In this document: positions 23,763 to 35,757 of the stretch, piece after piece
How positions within the stretch are numbered: the first letter of the stretch is position 1
Layout: each line of letters begins with the position of its first letter
NCBI GenBank assembly: GCA_900660155.1
Contig: CABFPE010000112.1
Coordinates: 1,383,575-1,433,862, forward strand
Length of the DNA stretch: 50,288 bases
Direction of reading: 5' to 3'
DNA from: Hofstenia miamia
Lineage: Eukaryota > Xenacoelomorpha > Acoela > Hofsteniidae
Made by a program: the position numbers and the translations under genes
The notes under the pieces: generated by a model
The model's database searches: none
Told to the model about the DNA's origin: nothing
What the model saw: only the letters and a program-made list of their open reading frames with translations

Positions 23763-26125
23763 ACAACCCGAATATTAGATGAGATTGATGTTTGAGTTTT
23801 ATCTATGTCAAATTTGTACTCGTGGGCGGTTGGCTGACTGTGCAAGCAAATCTCTTTTATATAATTTCAAAAAGTAAACATTTGAATTTATTACAAAAGA
23901 AAATTCAATATTTATAAAATTCTTGCGGATATGTGCTATTTTAATTTGTGCAGATATTTTTTGTTATGCTTATTCTATTTAACAATGACTTTTCGCCATG
24001 CATATTTGTATTTATATATTATTAACATATTATATTATTAAAGGTAACGCTTCTTGTCCACTGCTTTTCTGAATTGGTTGATTGATATTTTATATTCTTC
24101 TGTTTCTGAATTATGTTCATCAAATTGTTGACAATATACTAAAGTCGAACATCCCACAAAGTTTCACAATAGGTTAATTTGTAAAAGATCCTCTGCTTAT
24201 CCAAAACCTCATTCTATTTTTCCTGTAAATGCAATGTGGAAAATTTCATTTACTAATTATTTATGGAAATAAAAAGAGCCGTATTGGTATACCAATTTTC
24301 TGACTTGTGTGATTTATTTGTGTTGTTTTTTATGCGAATCCAAAATGAGACCAAAAGCCACATTTTCTAATTCCGAATAAAATAGTGGGCTCAAATCTCA
24401 TCTCTAACAGAAATGTCTATTTTTTCAATTTTGCGAAATCGGGTGCAATTCCTATTGATGTGAACGCTGATAAGCATTCGCAGTATGGAAACACTCTTAC
24501 AATTTGATATTTTTCATAACAACTGCAAAGGTTGACCGCAAAATGGATAGTAATTATAAAATAGAAATATTTTACTCAAAATACTTAACAGCTGAACATA
24601 AAAATCACCTTAAAATTCTATTCCTTAGTTACAATTAATAATACTATCATTTACACTGCACCTGTTCTTCACCCGCTTTTTTCCATAGTTGCCTAGTTTC
24701 TAATCCCGGGTTAGTGTTTAGATCGAAGTCACTTTCAGGGCGTCCTTGGAAACAAATGATATTATATTCTAGAAAGAAAAAAATCATTTCACTGCCTGGT
24801 GTTGGTCCAGTTATAGCTTCAGAGAAATTTTGGTTTGTTCACGTTAAAAATTTTGCTATGCAAATAAATTCTAGAATAATTTAATTCAAAAGGTTTCTGG
24901 ATAATCCGGACTTTGCCAAAAAACCTTACATTTCCATTTTACAAAACTAGCAACACACAATCCATTTTTTAAATAATTTGAGTATGTTTGCAATCTAGAT
25001 GAATATTGATTCTGTACTATACACATGCATATGTTTTCGAAGGCCAGGAGAAAAAAAGAGACGTCGGACTCGAATCAAGTTGGAAATTCAAATCTCAATT
25101 AAATTTCGAAAAAGTTCATAAGTCAAAATTATTAGAAAACTCTGCAACAGGAAACATTCACATTTTAAATTGTAATGTAATTTTGTTACAATAATATGTT
25201 GTCTACTTAACAACATTACTTATGTAGGAATGTACTTGAGTTTTCATTCCAATATATTCCGAATTTCCATTTAAAATTTCTTTGATTACAAAGTAATTAA
25301 TTGTGATGTTTTTTAGAGGAAAATTTTTGTCTGGGACGAGTGGTTTCAGATCTCAAAAAAGAGCTTAATAATGGTGGAGGTTAATGTAGAGGCTTTGTAG
25401 GGTAGATCACCCTGTATAACATTGCTCTGTTAATTTAATCTTAAAATATTAGCAAGGCTAATTTCTCAGGGACATTATAATAACAGAACGTGTAAAATTG
25501 AAATTGCAAAGATTGGTGGTGACGTGGTTTGGAAATATGATTTGGCTGGAGTTGTAAATATTTGACAAATGATTACAATAAACTTGTTCTATAGGAAATG
25601 TTTTGAGAAATTTGGGAGGTTGTCCTAATACTTTAATGATACAAGTAGCAATAAATAACATTTAATGAATATTATTAGCGTAGCTTTTGACGAAAGCATT
25701 TATTAAACTTAGACTATAAAAGTCGTTTTCAGTACTCCAATTTATTTACGTCACAAATTATGTTAACTTGTATTTCCCACTCTGCATATATTTAGAAAGT
25801 CTGATTTATTTTCGGATTTTCAAATTTACATAACCTGTTTTATGTCCAATGTTAATTTTTGAACGAGTTTCGTAAAATCTAATTAATTAGCTTTTATGGC
25901 TTTTCTATACGTTACGTTGGTTAAGCCTAAAAGTTAATATTTTTTATACTCATAGCTCGACATTGGTGGTAACTCTCATCTTTGAAAACTCACCAGTTTC
26001 CAAAGTCTAAGCGCTTTCTTATTAACTGCTTCAACTTCCACAGTCACTGTTTTTCTTCCCTCCACTCTTCTTCGCAATCGTATTATTATCCTTACTTTCT
26101 ATATTTTTATCATTTCGAACTGCTA
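23763..26125. other. Non-coding stretch
   Basis: No gene, RNA gene or bounded repeat is recognised. Confidence 0.45.
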
Positions 26126-26129
26126 TATT

Positions 26130-26730
26130 TGTGGTCGGGGATACAGTACCCTTAGAGAGACTGATCAGTGTCTTAAACTATGATCCGGGTCCCCGGATCT
26201 TGTCCCTGGAAATGTGACTACTAAGGCCGGTGTAGTCGGAGAATCCCTCACCTACTCCTGGCTGATCTGTGTTGAGTCTGATTAATGGAATGAGGCCAAA
26301 AGCTGAAATGCAGTCGAGAAGGTTGTGCCCCTTCCCCTTTAGCCAACCAAGCGACTAACGGTGGTGCTTAATGAACAACTACTGCAACAAAACATTTACT
26401 TTAACAGCAAAGCTGCCTCACTAGCACAGCAAACGATGGCACTTGACCACATGCCAGAAGAGAGGGTTATCCCTGACAAGACTACCATATGAGGCGCACT
26501 CATATTCAGTTCAGGCAACAGCTGTAGTCTTAGTCCTTTCATTAAGACCAAACAGACAGGCTTCGCGACCGCCACCATGTTAACAAAGTACATATGGTGC
26601 ATCTTCGTCTACCCTTTTTGCTTAACGTCCTCTGTAGATTGTGGAATCCGTACAGTGACACGTCCTCTAAGACATTGGCGCTACCCAGAAACCTCCCCAC
26701 TAGGACGGTTTGAGTACACTGATCTTTGGG
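26130..26730. repeat. Compositionally distinct island, probably part of an unidentified repeat
   Basis: This 600-bp stretch is near 50% GC in a region that is otherwise about one third GC. It has sharp edges at about 26130 and 26730. It includes GATCCGGGTCCCCGGATC, a perfect palindrome, at 26181-26198. It contains no consistent coding frame: the open frames at 26396-26602 (minus) and 26577-26849 (plus) overlap and match nothing I know. Such islands are often the untranslated part of a LINE or LTR element or a processed insertion. I could not find terminal repeats. Confidence 0.35.
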
Positions 26731-27285
26731 TTGCCTACTATGTCTATCATTGTTTCCATTGTTTTCTCTTCATCGACCACAACTATTTTTTATTAGAATG
26801 TATATTGAATTTTAAATGGATATACTGGTTTTCCTACCTTTGCCAATAATTTTCTTCAAGCGTATTAGAAATTTTGGAACTCGTGGAATATTGACATATT
26901 GATTGGCGAACTGCAAAGTTGTACTAAAGTGTATTGCTTAGATTGAAGTACTTGTTCTCCAATAAAATTCAGATTTTTTAAAAAGCTTCAAATTCTCTAC
27001 TTACGTAATGTTCAGGAAATCAGGAGGTCTAATGCCCCGAGTAATAACAAACCTCAACTGTTTCGTTTTATGAGTGAAAGAGGAGATACTTTTCTATTAT
27101 GATGCTTTTAGATATTGAATACCTCTTAATTCATGAGTTATAAACGTTTAAAATTTTTTCACGAAATCATTGAAGATTTTTAAGAAATACCTAGACAATT
27201 TACGGTTAAATTTGAAATGAGAGCATGAAAGAGTGTCGACTGCTTACCCTCATATTTCATATCACCACTCTAAAAAGCTATGCAA
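26731..27285. other. Non-coding stretch
   Basis: No gene or element is recognised. Confidence 0.45.
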
Positions 27286-27610
27286 ATGTAAACACTTAAT
27301 TTTATGTGAATTTAGAAAGGCTAATGCTGTTAAATTTGCCGTTAAAAGCAGCATGTAAGCTTTTATTTATATTGCTTACGGACAGCAATAGTAGGTATTT
27401 GATATGTTTTTATAGTGCGTTACTCATCTGTTTTTTATTAATTGTTTATTATTTTTCTTTCATATATTATAGCTCTTTAGTTAATAATTAATTTTTTGTA
27501 GATGACATGAAAACCCGTAATTATTTCTTTGTGCCGCACGTGATATTTTTATATTAAAACGAATTTCTGCGTTAATACCATCACAGCACTCCCTGATATA
27601 TACAGCTCTT
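27286..27610. repeat. Unnamed dispersed repeat, copy A
   Basis: Collinear with 30655-31045 over about 300 bp. Shared words include GGTATTTGATATGTTTT (copy B: GATATTTGATATGTTTT), ACTCATCTGTTTT, TTTCTTTCATATATTAT, TAGTTAATAATTAA, GTGATATTTT and CACTCC...TCTTCTGT. Identity looks like roughly 70-75% by eye. There is no coding capacity and there are no terminal inverted repeats. It could be a SINE, an old MITE or a LINE untranslated region. Confidence 0.8.
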
Positions 27611-28569
27611 CTGTCTTTTATCTCGCCGCTTATAGGAAGAATTTTCTGTTGTCTCTGAAACATTAATTTTATCTCATATGGTGGGAGTAGAATTGTTTCT
27701 ATCGCTCTATTTTGAATTTAATTATCTAAAATTAAGCTTACGTGCACACATAAATTATCAACCTACAAAGCACATTTTTTTCAATGACAGCCATTTTTCT
27801 TAAAATGCTTGAGAAACTATAAAAACAAATGTTATTTACAACTTTGTAAGCACAGAGTTTAACGTAGGAGAACATAGACATTTATTATTTTTATCTGGAC
27901 GGGGTGAAAAATCATGGGATGTTTTTAGCACGCCTAAAGCATTGATTTGTTTTCATGGTTTTTATCTATGAATTCCTTCAAGAGAAGGGTAACCTTTATT
28001 AGTTCATTCTTATAGTCGAACCGGTCACTGACTGAATCTGATTACCCTTAATTTCGCTTCATCTGTCAAAACCGGTCACTGTAAGATGTGGCTCTTGTCA
28101 TTCCTGTGAGCAAATTCTCAAATCTCAAGCAGCAAAGCACGTGGAAATTTCCACAATTATATTTTCTCAAATATGATTGTGAATACACTGTTATTAGCAA
28201 AAAAAAAGTTCACTAATGTACCCTGTATATTTGTGCGACCGGATTACTTTGGGCTTCGGATCACCACGAGCGTTAAGCTCTACTTATTAATTAGGCTTAA
28301 AAATAATATTCAAAATCATCAAAATCGATGCTTGAATGTAATCACAGCGTCCCATTAATTACTAAAATCTATCACGGAAAAATTATTTACATAGGATTAC
28401 CACTATTCAAACAAGACACGTTATTAAAATTTGCAAAATTAAAATCATTGGGTGATTTGTCTCGATTTTTTGCTTTGTGTCTTTAAATAAGCAGTAAAAT
28501 ATTTAGGGTTAATCCAATAGCTTAAACGCGTATGCGTTCAATACATGTTCTTTCAACTGTACAATTGTA
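27611..28569. other. Non-coding stretch
   Basis: No gene is seen. CCGGTCACTG occurs twice about 50 bp apart (28021 and 28072), a small local duplication. Confidence 0.45.
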
Positions 28570-29390
28570 TTATGTAATGCAAAAAACGGACCTGAAACAG
28601 CATTGCCGGTCGCAATCTGTCAAAAAGAGAATTGAACCTATAAATACGTTGAAACCAGGTAAAGCTCTCAAAATCAGCATTTTATAATGTGAGGACCAGT
28701 CAAAGCCGGTATCCACACGAAAGTAACTTGGGTATTGGCTGGACCCGGCATGGTCGCCAGTTGAGGCTACCGCTTCCATCTCTGGTTTAAATCAAAAAAT
28801 GAAAAAATTGCGTGATAGTTTTGCATATCTCTCACTGTTAGGTTTAAGAGTACCTATGCATTTGTTTAAATCAAATGTTTGTGAAGAGATCGAATACGAT
28901 GTCACTGCGAAGCAGCATACATGTTGAAGCTTCCAGTGATCTGGTAATGATTGTCGAGGAAAACTGGTCAGAATCATGAAGGAGATATGAAACAATGGCG
29001 AATCTGGATTTCAAACGCAAAGTTGAAGATTATCTCTCGTGACTTTGCCCAATCAATGTTGGAAGTCGCATTTGTCCATTTATCTGATCCTACTGAAATC
29101 TGATATAACGTATGAGACACGTTCACCATTGTTGCACCCAAATCGGATGAGCGCCTTCCACAAACCGAAATCCATGGTATTAACCGCAATACATTACTTC
29201 CGCTTTTATCTTGATCCAAGTTATCAGGATGTGGATTTGCTCACCCATTCCAAAATTTAAGAGAAATTGACAATGACCTAATTGCTGTCCTTTTGCAGTT
29301 TCAAGTTTGATAACACCTTTCATATCAATGCTATCGAGTGAAAAGACAATCAAATCTGTACTCCACAGACTGATGGTATTTGGTGTCAAT
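28570..29390 (-). other. Coding-like stretch on the minus strand, unidentified
   Basis: Four overlapping minus-strand open frames (28570-28779, 28792-28995, 28974-29219, 29180-29389) lie in a run whose composition is less AT-biased than its flanks. Frames 29180-29389 (containing IKLETAKGQQLGHCQF) and 28974-29219 (containing WISVCGRRSSDLGATMV) read like real protein. They overlap in different frames, so a frameshifted relic or two spliced exons are both possible. I recognise no family. Confidence that this is of coding origin is low. Confidence 0.2.
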
Positions 29391-30654
29391 TATGGATAAG
29401 CTAAAATATCACCTCTAGCACATTCTTTCTTGCACTCACACAATGACGGAGATAGTGTGATTGTCAGTACTTTCGGGCATTGACAATTGTGGAAAACTGA
29501 AGTTCGGGTTTTTTGTTCTAAATAAATGTTTCATTAAATTCTTTTTTCATTTTTTAACAAAACGGTTTTTTTAATTTGAATAGCAATAAAAATCCATTAA
29601 AATTCATAAAATTCAGGTTTTTATAGGTTTTATAAAATATTGTCTTACACCAATGTTTAATAAATAAAATTTTTTAATAATAATTTTATTTATATTATTG
29701 TATTAGACCTTTCCATATTTTAGCAAAAAATTGCAGTTGAAAATATGTGAATTGACCAATGCGAAGCTGCTTAGAACCCCCATTCTTCCTTATTGTCATC
29801 TCTTTGAAAAAAACAATTATTTAGATGACCGCCTTTCACCTTATTGGTGCGCATTCGATGTTGATAGAATTTGCATAAATTGAAATAAATAGAAAATAAT
29901 AAGAGACAAAAAAAAGATTGTGGTTAAGTGCTCAATTCATCATTTATCTACTGGGGAAATTATATCCTGCTATACCCTTTTCATCGCACATACGAAACTT
30001 GTGTTTTACCCTTTCTTGAAAATACAAACAACTACGAATGATATCATAGAACTCTTGCAGGGAGTCTTGGCTCATTAAATGACGTACTATTTGATTAGTT
30101 AGGAAAGAGGAGAACAAGTGGACTTTTGGCAGAGATTGAAATATAGTATTGAGTTTTGTTGTATAAAAATTTATGTTAATAATGAATAAAGCATGCCATG
30201 TTTTAGGCATTCTTTTGAGTTGGTATTGTATTTTTCATATTCATGATTATCATTTAGCTGAAACTTGCAATTAATAGCGTCTGCGTCTGTCAATCCGGTT
30301 ATAATCTAAAATGAATTTGAATAGTTCTTAGAGTAGGTGCTGCTCATAGTCGATCTGCTTTTATTCCGTCCTCAATACCTGTCGTTAATATCTGGATAAT
30401 ACCTTGATCCTATTCAAAAAAATCATTTAGTAGATGTTTTTCTCAAAACTTTCCAGAATAAATACATAATATTTTATTGTGCGACTGTCACAATTGCCTA
30501 CAAAATGCCTTGCAATGAAAACTGTCTAAATGAATCGCTCTGTTGGGATGGTACTAGCGAGGAAAGGCTGCAGCTAGCCCTAAGTCATTTCCATGGAATC
30601 AGATTGACGATTCTGATATGAGTACGACCAATATATATATATATATATATATTA
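29391..30654. other. Non-coding stretch
   Basis: No gene is called. A short GC-richer pocket lies at about 30535-30630 just before an (AT)n tract (30632-30652). The 88-codon minus-strand frame at 29944-30210 has no recognised motif. Confidence 0.4.
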
Positions 30655-31045
30655 GTCCCTCACTTTTACGTGAATTTAAGAGGCCGCATGCAGTTAATTG
30701 TGCATGCAAAAGCGGAACCGAACATCATAACCTTTGAGTTTTATTGGATGCTGACAGTATTAGTAGATATTTGATATGTTTTATGGTGTCAACTCATCTG
30801 TTTTCCATTAATTGTTAAATTGTTTTTCTTTCATATATTATGTCTCCTCTAGTTAATAATTAAGTTTTTTTGCGTATGATATAAAAACCGATTTATTTTG
30901 TTGTGCTACATGTGATATTTTAATATTTAAACTAGTTTCTGTTGCGGTGAAGAACTAATAGGCTAGGCCAAGGACTGCTTTAAATACCTTGGCTCGACTA
31001 ACACTCCTAGTGGATACGTGTATTCTTCTGTGGGCTTAGAGCGAG
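30655..31045. repeat. Unnamed dispersed repeat, copy B
   Basis: Partner of 27286-27610, same orientation. It starts directly after an (AT)n tract. Compared with copy A it carries an extra segment of about 50 bp near 30945-30998, after which similarity resumes (CACTCCTAGTGGATACG...TCTTCTGT). That extra segment contains a small GCCAAGG/CCTTGGC inverted repeat. Confidence 0.75.
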
Positions 31046-31553
31046 CATAAATGTTAAAAACAGAACTTCAAATTAAGATATTTAATTACAATATAATAGG
31101 ATATCATATCATACTAATGATTAATATTATAATAAAATGAATTTCACAATGAAAATATAAAATAAAACAAGTTTTAATCTTATCAGAGGGTCTAGTGCAG
31201 ATGAATTTTCATCTTAAATTTCGGCCAACAAAAATTTCACTACTGTCAAAACTAACTTGTACAGCATACATAAACGCGAATAAATGTGAGAGCCCATTTC
31301 TGCGACTAATCTAGTTAACAGGAATTGAACCGAATGTTTTGAAGCATGTTGCTAAATATATTTAATACCATCTTTTCTTTGAATAGTTTACATTTGATTA
31401 TTATTCAAGACTGTGTTGTTTACACTCAGTATTCTGTTATTGTTAAATATCGCAAATTTTAGTGTTATTGCTGATTTTTTCCAGACAATACACTTGTCGT
31501 GTAGTATGTCTATTTGGTATTTTCTTACATATTTTTAATAACTGTGTTCTCAG
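31046..31553. other. Non-coding stretch, probable intron or upstream flank
   Basis: Nothing is recognised. A pyrimidine-rich TTCTCAG lies at its right end and could serve as a splice acceptor for the candidate exon at 31554. Confidence 0.4.
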
Positions 31554-31723
31554 ATTATGTCAACTATAAATGTTTTCAATCCACAAATGTTACATGTTCT
31601 ATCTCATACAATTGTGTGTACAAAGTTCCTGTGAAAGAGATTGACTTGTGCAACAGCGGGTATTTGATTTTGAAATATGGAGCTCCTCCTGTGGTTTCAT
31701 TAAGCAACTCTTTCACAGCAATT
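31554..31723 (+). CDS. Weak candidate exon upstream of the ion-channel exon
   Basis: A 170-bp open stretch lies between an acceptor-like TGTTCTCAG (AG at 31552-31553) and a donor-like GTAAAT (31724). The encoded peptide ends in KYGAPPVVSLSNSFTAI. This loosely resembles the N-terminal part of Cys-loop receptors, where a YGGPPVxVxxSxYVxxI segment precedes the first conserved beta strands. It lies 780 bp upstream of the strong channel exon on the same strand, and its 3' end is in phase 0, compatible with that exon's phase-0 start. However, the beta-strand segment expected between the two (MDF...RQ, then the WxPD region) was not found, so at least one exon is missing. It may be a chance ORF. Confidence 0.25.
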
Positions 31724-32502
31724 GTAAATTTATTATATATTTTTCTGTAATATCTTCAAAGGCAATAACGTATTTATGGCGAATGAGTTCCATTTTTCAA
31801 CGTTTACCGGCTGCTTAAAATTTTATGAATATAAAAATTTTTATCTATAGGATTCTCTTATGTCATTAGTTTTTTAGCATCTTATACATATGGAATTCCA
31901 AACTAAATTTAAAAAACTTTTGATTTCGTAGTACGGTAAAAGTTTTAGACTAGTTTTAAATAATAAAACTGCTAATATTTATCAAGGAATTATGCATGCA
32001 CATATTCATCAAAATTACATACGTTTGAATTGATTACACAAGTGATTTTCAGTTTTTACGGCACAACATTTATTCAGTCGATTTTGAATTATAATAATGA
32101 TATTTTTCTCATGTTCTTTTTCTAATCTGTAAAAAACAGTAAAGCATGTCAAATTTTTTTGCTTAAATGATATATTTGAATTGTGAGAGAGATCAATTGG
32201 GGGTATTTAACACTGTTAATTTCATTAGCCATTTTGCTTTGAAAGTTTTTTCCTGAGTCTTTGAAGAAGACACTAATTTTCTATTCACCGCGAAATATGA
32301 TTTTTTAAAACTGCTCTTAAGTCCAACATCGTTACTTCCAAATGGTTGACTTCTGCTCAAGGATAACATCACACATATACGATTTGGCCCTTTTGAGGTT
32401 TCTAACTTAGCTTATCTGTACGTGTACCTGCACGTGTTTTATTTAATTATTTGGCAATTTAATATAATATACTCTAATTTTAAATAATCACAATATATTT
32501 AG

Positions 32503-32736
32503 GTAAGTATTGAAATTGCTGATAAGGTAAATGACAATACATGTGTGCGTTTTTGGCGGAATGGCACTATCTTCTACTCCAATCGTGTGATTCTCAAGCT
32601 GTCATGTATAATGAACCTTCTCTACTTTCCTTTTGACACCCACACATGCAGAGCCTGCACAGGCAGCTACAAGTACCATGATGGATTGCTACAACTTAAA
32701 TGGGACAAATCACTTGCTGGCATGTACAAAGGACAG
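32503..32736 (+). CDS. Cys-loop ligand-gated ion channel, internal exon with the Cys-loop
   Basis: This 234-bp exon encodes 78 residues of the extracellular ligand-binding domain of a pentameric neurotransmitter-gated channel. It opens after AG (32501-32502) and closes before GTTAGT (32737), phase 0 at both ends. Beta strand 6 reads VRFWRNGTIFYSNRV. It is followed by LKLSC and the family signature: two cysteines separated by exactly 13 residues with YFPFD inside (aromatic-Pro-x-Asp). After the second cysteine come GSYKYHDGLLQLKWD, matching GSYxYxxxxLxLxW. The YSxRxxLxLSCxMxL context is closer to anion-selective receptors (glycine, GABA, glutamate- or histamine-gated chloride) than to nicotinic receptors, but one exon cannot settle ligand or ion. 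The four membrane helices are not in this exon, and I did not find their exons. No stop or frameshift is visible, so it is probably functional. Confidence 0.85.
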
Positions 32737-32787
32737 GTTAGTTTTCTTTAAAAAAAACTGTTTAATTCATAAGAGTTGGTGTTCACT

Positions 32788-33075
32788 AGAGGTCGACGTT
32801 AAACCGAATCGTGATTCGAACCGCGCTTTTTGGTTCAAACTGAAACCTCTCAATCGCTTCACTACGTGCAAATCACCACATGACCACAAATAGCGTTAAC
32901 CATTGCGTAATAATAGTAGCTTGAAGCCGCACATAGGCACACAGTGATTGTTTGCCCGTTTCGCACATACATCATCTGTCAATTAAACTCACTTTACGAC
33001 GATTTTACATGCATTTCAGTTAAGCATGCCTAACGAACGGTAAACCGATCCATGATCCGAAACCACGGTTTTTTG
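32788..33075. repeat. Possible MITE with an internally repeated AACCG-rich motif
   Basis: About 50 bp after the channel exon, GTTAAACCGAATCGTGATT (about 32799) is followed by a CGAACCGCG...TTTTTGGTTCAAA stretch. It recurs in diverged form at about 33039-33092 as GTAAACCGATCCATGAT, then CCGAAACCACGG...TTTTTTGTTCAAA. The left edge CTAGAGGTCGAC is of the kind found at hAT-like MITE ends, but I see no matching right end. It lies in the presumed intron downstream of the exon. Confidence 0.35.
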
Positions 33076-33092
33076 TTCAAAACCAAACCGGA

Positions 33093-35361
33093 TTTCATGC
33101 CAGCATAGCGTATGTGAATTAATTGTACGGAAGTTACATGTACCTCAAGATTCTTTATCAATCACCAATAGTACTTAAAAGTGTGGATATTTTAGAATGG
33201 AAATACACTATAGAAATTGAGAGTTCACCAGCATTTAGAAGACAAGTGTCAGCCAGAGCCTTTATGTTAATGAATTCCACTAAGAATATTTTGCAAACGC
33301 CAGACAAGAAATTTTTCTTCCAAATATATATTTAGCTGAACATTTTGATTCTTAATATAGTCAGTGATATCCTTGTTATCGAAAGCTGTTACAGATAATT
33401 ATAGAATTAATGTATTCAAATTCTATTTTCGACGCTAACTTTGATTAATAGATAGCCTGTTATGGATGACTATATTTAGCCACCTTAGTATGAAATTATT
33501 TCCACTTCTCTTACTCAATCCTCTGTTCACTCGCAGTAGGCGAAAATGCTTTTCCTCTAGTAAGCTTTGTCTCAATTTTCAAAAAAATTCAATTATGCCA
33601 GAAAACCTGAAACTTAGATTTGTAATATATGCGATGTGTTGACAAATTTCATTAATAAAGGGCTTAAACATTGCAGTTACAATATTGGGTCAATAATCCG
33701 TTATTTTTCCAAGCAAAATTTGTGACCCACTTTGCAAAAATAATGCAAAATTTGGCATTGGAAATTCTCGAAAGTTTTTAATATAATAATTTTTGGATTT
33801 TGATGGTTACATTTGAATCATTTCATTATTAGACTATTTGATTTTTGAAATAAAAGAATTTTGCACAAACCTGAATATCAACCAATTGGATAGATCACTA
33901 AGCGCTTTCATTTTTAAATGCTCTGTTATTTTAGCAGTAATACAATTTTATTTTGATTATGGGCAATACTGCCCTGAGTATATTATGAAATTTACAACTA
34001 TACTCTAATACCAGTCTATTGAATTAATTTTGAACAAAGAGAACAATCCCATTCCCCACAATTTGTATTGACATTTATGTTTAATATTTCTCTTACTATT
34101 AATACAGATAAACAATGCGTTTTCTATTGTAAATTACCTTCTTCTTGAAGCTTAATCCCTCTAGAGCCTAACGAAAACACGGCTTACACACAGAGAACAT
34201 TGAGTCGCGATTGCGAATATGTAATGCTTGCGACATTCCGCCTCCTTTTATGCTATTAGCCTTTTAAAATAAGTGGAAATGTACATTCATTAATAATTTC
34301 TAACTGCTTTTAGTTTAATGTACATTTTTTGACTGGTATACTAATTTGACCAATATAAAAACCAATCGTGCGAACAGACAATAATTTAATCGTCCTCTGT
34401 CTACCATTTGAAATGGGTTTCTCCATCGAGACAATGCCACAAATTGTAACAGATCGGCGTAATGTCATGCCATTATGAAAATTGTTTATTTCTTTCATTT
34501 ATTTCAATGAAACTTTATAAACTTTTCGTCTTAAATTTCTGCTATCGAATTTCGTCCTATTCAATTACTGTCATGCTATGTTTTGACGTTGCCCTTTAGA
34601 ATGTTAAATTAACTTTTTGTATCAGAAAATGGTTTATTTCTACTACGCTTAGACAAGGTGACTGGTGTCTTCCGGACAGTCGCATATGAAAGTATGCTAA
34701 TTTTACTACTCGAGGTAGTTATATTAGGACATAGATTGAAGCGGGTCGGGTAGTCCTGCAGGTTGATCAGTTCGAATCAAGATGCTTCGTCAACCTGCAA
34801 TTTAAAAAAAAATTAAAAATTGTTTCTGTATTTGCAAATTTTTGCCATGCCAAAAAGTGCAAAAATCCGAATATAAGCAACAAAACCACCATTCAACTGT
34901 TTTATCGCCATACTTTAGAAGTATTAATTGGGCTTCGCAATTTCCCGCTTTGTGTACTCAGCCAGCTGTCCGGCATCATTGGGACTTGAAAGCTGTCCGA
35001 TTCGCCATTTTGCCGGATTAACTATTAGGTTAGAATACACCAAACCCGTTTGCTAACTACCTCATCTTAAAATTTAAATATTCCATAGAAAAGTAAAATT
35101 TAATGAATAAAGAAAAAAACATTATCGATAGGACCATGTGAAAATTATATGCACATGCCCGTGACACTGCATTAAAATAAAATTAAATATTAGAAATCAT
35201 TGTTTCCGAAGCTTGTATCAGATTATTGAAGTTTCCGGATTACTGAAGGTTCCGGATTAGTGATGGGCAACTGTACTTTGATTTATGTTTTCTTAACCTG
35301 CAAGACTGGTCGGGCCCAGAGTTTTTACTGTGCGGTTCCACCTATGTATTAGGATATAGAT
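33093..35361. other. Non-coding stretch with one hairpin
   Basis: No further channel exon was recognised. The perfect 10-bp inverted repeat TGCAGGTTGA (34757-34766) and TCAACCTGCA (34790-34799) encloses a 23-base loop containing GTTCGAATC. Despite the B-box-like loop, I could not fold a tRNA around it. Confidence 0.45.
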
Positions 35362-35757
35362 TAGTGGTTCTCAACCGGTGCTCATGTAACTTTATTAAGG
35401 GTCCACAGACAAAAACTAGTGAATTTGGCGCCCACTGTGACATTTTGGTGGACGATAGGGCAATTCTAATTCACAATGGGTTTCATTCTTGAGAATGGAA
35501 TTTCTACAAAAATTTGCACTATTTTAAAATACTAAAAGTAAAAATATTCACGCAGCTGTTCTATTTTTCATAGTAATTAAGTACAAGAAAAAAAACAACG
35601 ACATTTTACAGACCCCGCACGTTTAAATTTCCTTCAAATCATAATCATTTATTATATCTTTATTATTAACAATTCCTCTACTATTTTATTAGTGTTTTTT
35701 TCGGGAGGGGACCAGCTAAAAAAACAGAGGAAAAGGGGTCCATGGGATATGGTTCGA
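35362..35757. mobile_element. hAT-like element remnant
   Basis: The left end TAGTGGTTCTCAACCGGTG is close to the CAGTGGTTCTCAACC start of many hAT-group MITEs. An internal GGGGTCCATGGGATATGG near the right side also fits that group. The expected right end (GGTTGAGAACCACT) survives only as a poor match around 35752, so the right boundary is approximate. Non-coding. Confidence 0.5.

Noticed and set aside
32633..32893. Second plus-strand frame overlapping the channel exon
   Set aside because: It is a shadow frame of the Cys-loop exon and runs on into the intron and repeat.
33123..33335. Next ion-channel exon
   Set aside because: The translation lacks the expected strands 8-10 or membrane-helix motifs and has no convincing splice sites.
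34740..34800. tRNA or tRNA-derived SINE suggested by GTTCGAATC
   Set aside because: No A box or acceptor stem fits. The feature is a simple 10-bp hairpin with that word in its loop.
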